Assembly (NCBI GenBank): GCA_020061995.1
Contig: JAGUXE010000002.1
Coordinates: 1 to 5,701 of the forward strand
Direction: 5' to 3'
Source: Ignavibacteriales bacterium
GTDB lineage: Bacteria; Bacteroidota; Ignavibacteria; Ignavibacteriales; Ignavibacteriaceae
Length of the DNA: 5,701 bases
This document shows, one piece after another, positions 4,018 through 5,701 of this stretch. The notes under the pieces were generated by a model. That model had not been told where the DNA came from and did no database searches. It saw only the letters and a list, made by a program, of their open reading frames with translations. A program made the translations under genes and the position numbers. How positions within the stretch are numbered: the stretch's first letter is position 1; each line of letters begins with the position of its first letter.

Positions 4018-5541
4018 ATGACTCTGATAGATAACATAATTGCGAGACTTCCAGGCATCTCAGAGCCTAAGGTACACCTTACATTCAAGAGTAGGTTAAA
4101 GTGGACAGGATTGATACTTATTTTATTCCTCGTTCTTGGACAGATTACACTTTACGGTGTTGGACCTACTGTGCGCGAACGGTTCCAATTTTTTGAATTG
4201 ATACTTGGCTCTTCCATGGGTTCATTAATGACCTTGGGTATTGGTCCTATTGTTACTGCATCCATCATATTGCAATTACTTGTTGGTTCAAAGATTATCC
4301 CGTGGAATTTGCGCACGCCAGAGGGTAGGAAGAAGTTTCAAGGTGTCCAAAAACTTATGGTAATATTCTTCTGTGTATTCGAGGCATACGCATATGTTGC
4401 ATTTGGAGCAATAGCCCCTGCAAACCCAACTTTTGGAACAGTTATTTTGCTTGTTGCACAGCTTGCATTTGGCGGATTTTTAGTTTTGTTAATGGACGAG
4501 GTTGTTTCAAAATGGGGTATTGGCTCTGGCGTATCCTTGTTTATCGCAGCTGGTGTTACAAAGACGATTTTTGTCAGGGCTTTTAATCCATTAACACCGC
4601 CAGGTGAAACTGTGCCAGCTGGTTTAATACCACAATTCTTTGTTATGCTTGGCATTGACCCGTTCCAGGCATTTCTTGCGTTGTTACCATTAGTTTCAAC
4701 AATAATAGTTTTCCTTATTGTTGTTTATGTAAATGCAATGAAAATCGAGATACCGCTTGCATTTGGTTCAATCCGCGGTTTCGCGAGACGCTGGCCGCTT
4801 AATTTAATTTATACAAGTAACATACCTGTCATACTTATTGCTGCATTACTTGCTAACATGCAGTTAATGGGTACTATGACCGCAAAAACAGTTACAGAAG
4901 CTGGGAGATGCGGCATTCTTGGCTGTTTTAATGAACAAGGCCAAGCAATAAGTGGAATTACATATTATTTGACTGCGCCAAATGCTGTTAATGTTCACAT
5001 GTTCTTCATAATAATGATGGTTGTGATATTCATTGCTGCATTTCTTGCATTCTATTTCCGCTACAAAAAGGCTATGCGCGTTATAACAATTTCAGGGATT
5101 ATTGGTTTCATTCTCGCCATAATTGTGACAAATGCTATGCTTGGATTGCCGACATTAACAGATTCATTACGTGTTATAACGTATCTGATTGTTTTAACAT
5201 TCGGGGCAATGGTGTTCTCTATATTCTGGGTTGCAACAAGTGGCATGGATGCGAGAAGCGTTGCAGAGCAGATAGAGGGCATGGGCATGCAGATACCTGG
5301 TTTTAGAAGGGACCCAAGAATTGTTGAGCAGGTATTGAACAGGTATATACCAACGCTTGCAATAATATCTGGTTTGTTTATCGGCATACTTGCTGCAATG
5401 GCTGATTTCACAGGCGCATTAGGAACAGGAACAGGTATTCTTTTGACAGTAATGATTATCTATAACTTATATGAAAATATAGCAACGCGCTACATGGAAG
5501 ACATGCACCCTGTGGTAAGAAAATTCTTTGAGGCACGATGA
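4018..5541 (+). CDS. secY: Preprotein translocase subunit SecY (Sec61 alpha), enlarged
   Basis: Central channel of the Sec translocon in the cytoplasmic membrane, working with SecE and Sec61beta. 507 residues; archaeal SecY is often 430-490. Hydrophobic segments fit TM1 (about 29-48), plug and TM2 (58-90, with GIGPIVTASIILQLL), TM3 (112-132), TM4 (142-165), TM5 (170-190, GIGSGVSLFIAAGV), TM6 (217-241), ribosome-docking loop 6/7 (242-268), TM7 (269-290), TM8 (384-405), loop 8/9 (409-442, with MQIPGFRRDPR), TM9 (444-467) and TM10 (472-490). Between TM7 and TM8 about 52 residues have been added (322-380), containing two further hydrophobic segments. The external 7/8 loop also carries C298 and C303. 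ATG 4018 follows GTGAT by 3 bases; a TTG at 4003 would overlap uL15. The family call is secure; helix borders are by eye. Confidence 0.97.
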   Translation: MTLIDNIIARLPGISEPKVHLTFKSRLKWTGLILILFLVLGQITLYGVGPTVRERFQFFELILGSSMGSLMTLGIGPIVTASIILQLLVGSKIIPWNLRTPEGRKKFQGVQKLMVIFFCVFEAYAYVAFGAIAPANPTFGTVILLVAQLAFGGFLVLLMDEVVSKWGIGSGVSLFIAAGVTKTIFVRAFNPLTPPGETVPAGLIPQFFVMLGIDPFQAFLALLPLVSTIIVFLIVVYVNAMKIEIPLAFGSIRGFARRWPLNLIYTSNIPVILIAALLANMQLMGTMTAKTVTEAGRCGILGCFNEQGQAISGITYYLTAPNAVNVHMFFIIMMVVIFIAAFLAFYFRYKKAMRVITISGIIGFILAIIVTNAMLGLPTLTDSLRVITYLIVLTFGAMVFSIFWVATSGMDARSVAEQIEGMGMQIPGFRRDPRIVEQVLNRYIPTLAIISGLFIGILAAMADFTGALGTGTGILLTVMIIYNLYENIATRYMEDMHPVVRKFFEAR

Positions 5542-5547
5542 AGGTGA
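5542..5547 (+). promoter_or_regulatory. Ribosome binding site after secY (AGGTGA)
   Basis: AGGTGA begins one base after the final base of the secY stop and is a strong archaeal Shine-Dalgarno. Only 1 base separates it from ATG 5549; the in-frame TTG at 5552 would give the 4-base spacing seen at uS5 and uL15, so the exact start of the next gene is uncertain by one codon. Confidence 0.7.
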
Positions 5548-5548
5548 G

Positions 5549-5701
5549 ATGTTGTACTCTAGAGAAATAACTGCCAATGGACATAAAATGACTGTTGAGG
5601 TTCAGATAAACGGTAATGACAAAAGGATTGCAGAAAAGAAAAATGCTACAAACCTAATTCTGGATGGTATGGACATTCTAGCTAAAAATATGGGGTTCAT
5701 A
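5549..5701 (+). CDS. Unrecognised gene following secY, 3' end cut off
   Basis: An open frame of 51 codons runs from ATG 5549 (or TTG 5552) to the window end without a stop. The visible N-terminus reads MLYSREITANGHKMTVEVQI, followed by a charged stretch (NGNDKRIAEKK) and a probable helix (NLILDGMDILAKNMGF). No signal peptide or membrane segment is visible. In many archaea secY is followed by adenylate kinase, which would show a Gly-rich P-loop (GxPGxGKGT) within the first 15 residues; it is absent here. It also does not begin with a membrane helix as the EMC3/DUF106-type neighbour would. The strong ribosome binding site and the close spacing to secY support a real gene in the same transcript. 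Function unknown from this fragment. Confidence 0.65.
   Translation, partial: MLYSREITANGHKMTVEVQINGNDKRIAEKKNATNLILDGMDILAKNMGFI

Noticed and set aside
1..5701. Search for terminators, tRNAs, CRISPR repeats, insertion sequences or long repeats
   Set aside because: No GC stem followed by a T run lies in any intergenic space, and no tRNA-like fold, direct repeat array or transposase was seen; the inserted genes have no flanking repeats that I could find by eye.

Overview
This window is an archaeal ribosomal-protein (spc-type) operon. All genes lie on the + strand and are packed almost without gaps. The archaeal assignment rests on eL19, on the archaeal/eukaryotic forms of uL18, uS5, uL30 and uL15, on an archaeal-type SecY, and on ribosome binding sites of the GGTGAT/GTGAT type that match the archaeal 16S 3' end (AUCACCUCC). 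The DNA is AT-rich. A shortened uL30, a Gly/Arg-rich insertion in uS5 and lysine-rich proteins hint at a DPANN-like or other divergent uncultivated archaeon, but this placement is an inference and not proven here.

Layout: 3' part of eL19 (1-411); a small MazG-type nucleotide pyrophosphohydrolase (416-703); uL18 with a charged tail (740-1447); an unrecognised 79-residue protein starting inside the end of uL18 (1422-1661); uS5 with a basic insertion and a long Glu/Lys helix tail (1672-2526); a compact uL30 (2531-2863); a classical short-chain dehydrogenase/reductase (2865-3611); uL15 (3621-4013); secY, with an apparent extra transmembrane hairpin (4018-5541); and the first 51 codons of an unrecognised gene (5549-5701).

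The canonical archaeal order eL19-uL18-uS5-uL30-uL15-secY is intact, but three non-ribosomal genes are threaded into it: mazG-like between eL19 and uL18, the 79-residue ORF between uL18 and uS5, and the SDR between uL30 and uL15. They use the same close junctions as the ribosomal genes, so they are probably co-transcribed and translated together with them. At most junctions the stop codon touches or forms part of the next ribosome binding site (stop-SD fusion), which suggests reinitiation or coupled translation through the operon. No promoter or terminator is evident, so transcription probably enters from upstream and leaves downstream.

The ribosomal proteins assemble the large subunit (eL19, uL18, uL30, uL15) and small subunit (uS5), and SecY is the channel to which translating ribosomes dock. 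The MazG-like enzyme would remove unwanted nucleoside triphosphates; the SDR substrate cannot be told. The points most worth a second look are the SecY insertion, the inserted 79-residue ORF, the helix tails on uS5 and uL18, the trimmed uL30, and the absence of adenylate kinase directly after secY. No stretch longer than about 40 bases lacks a gene.
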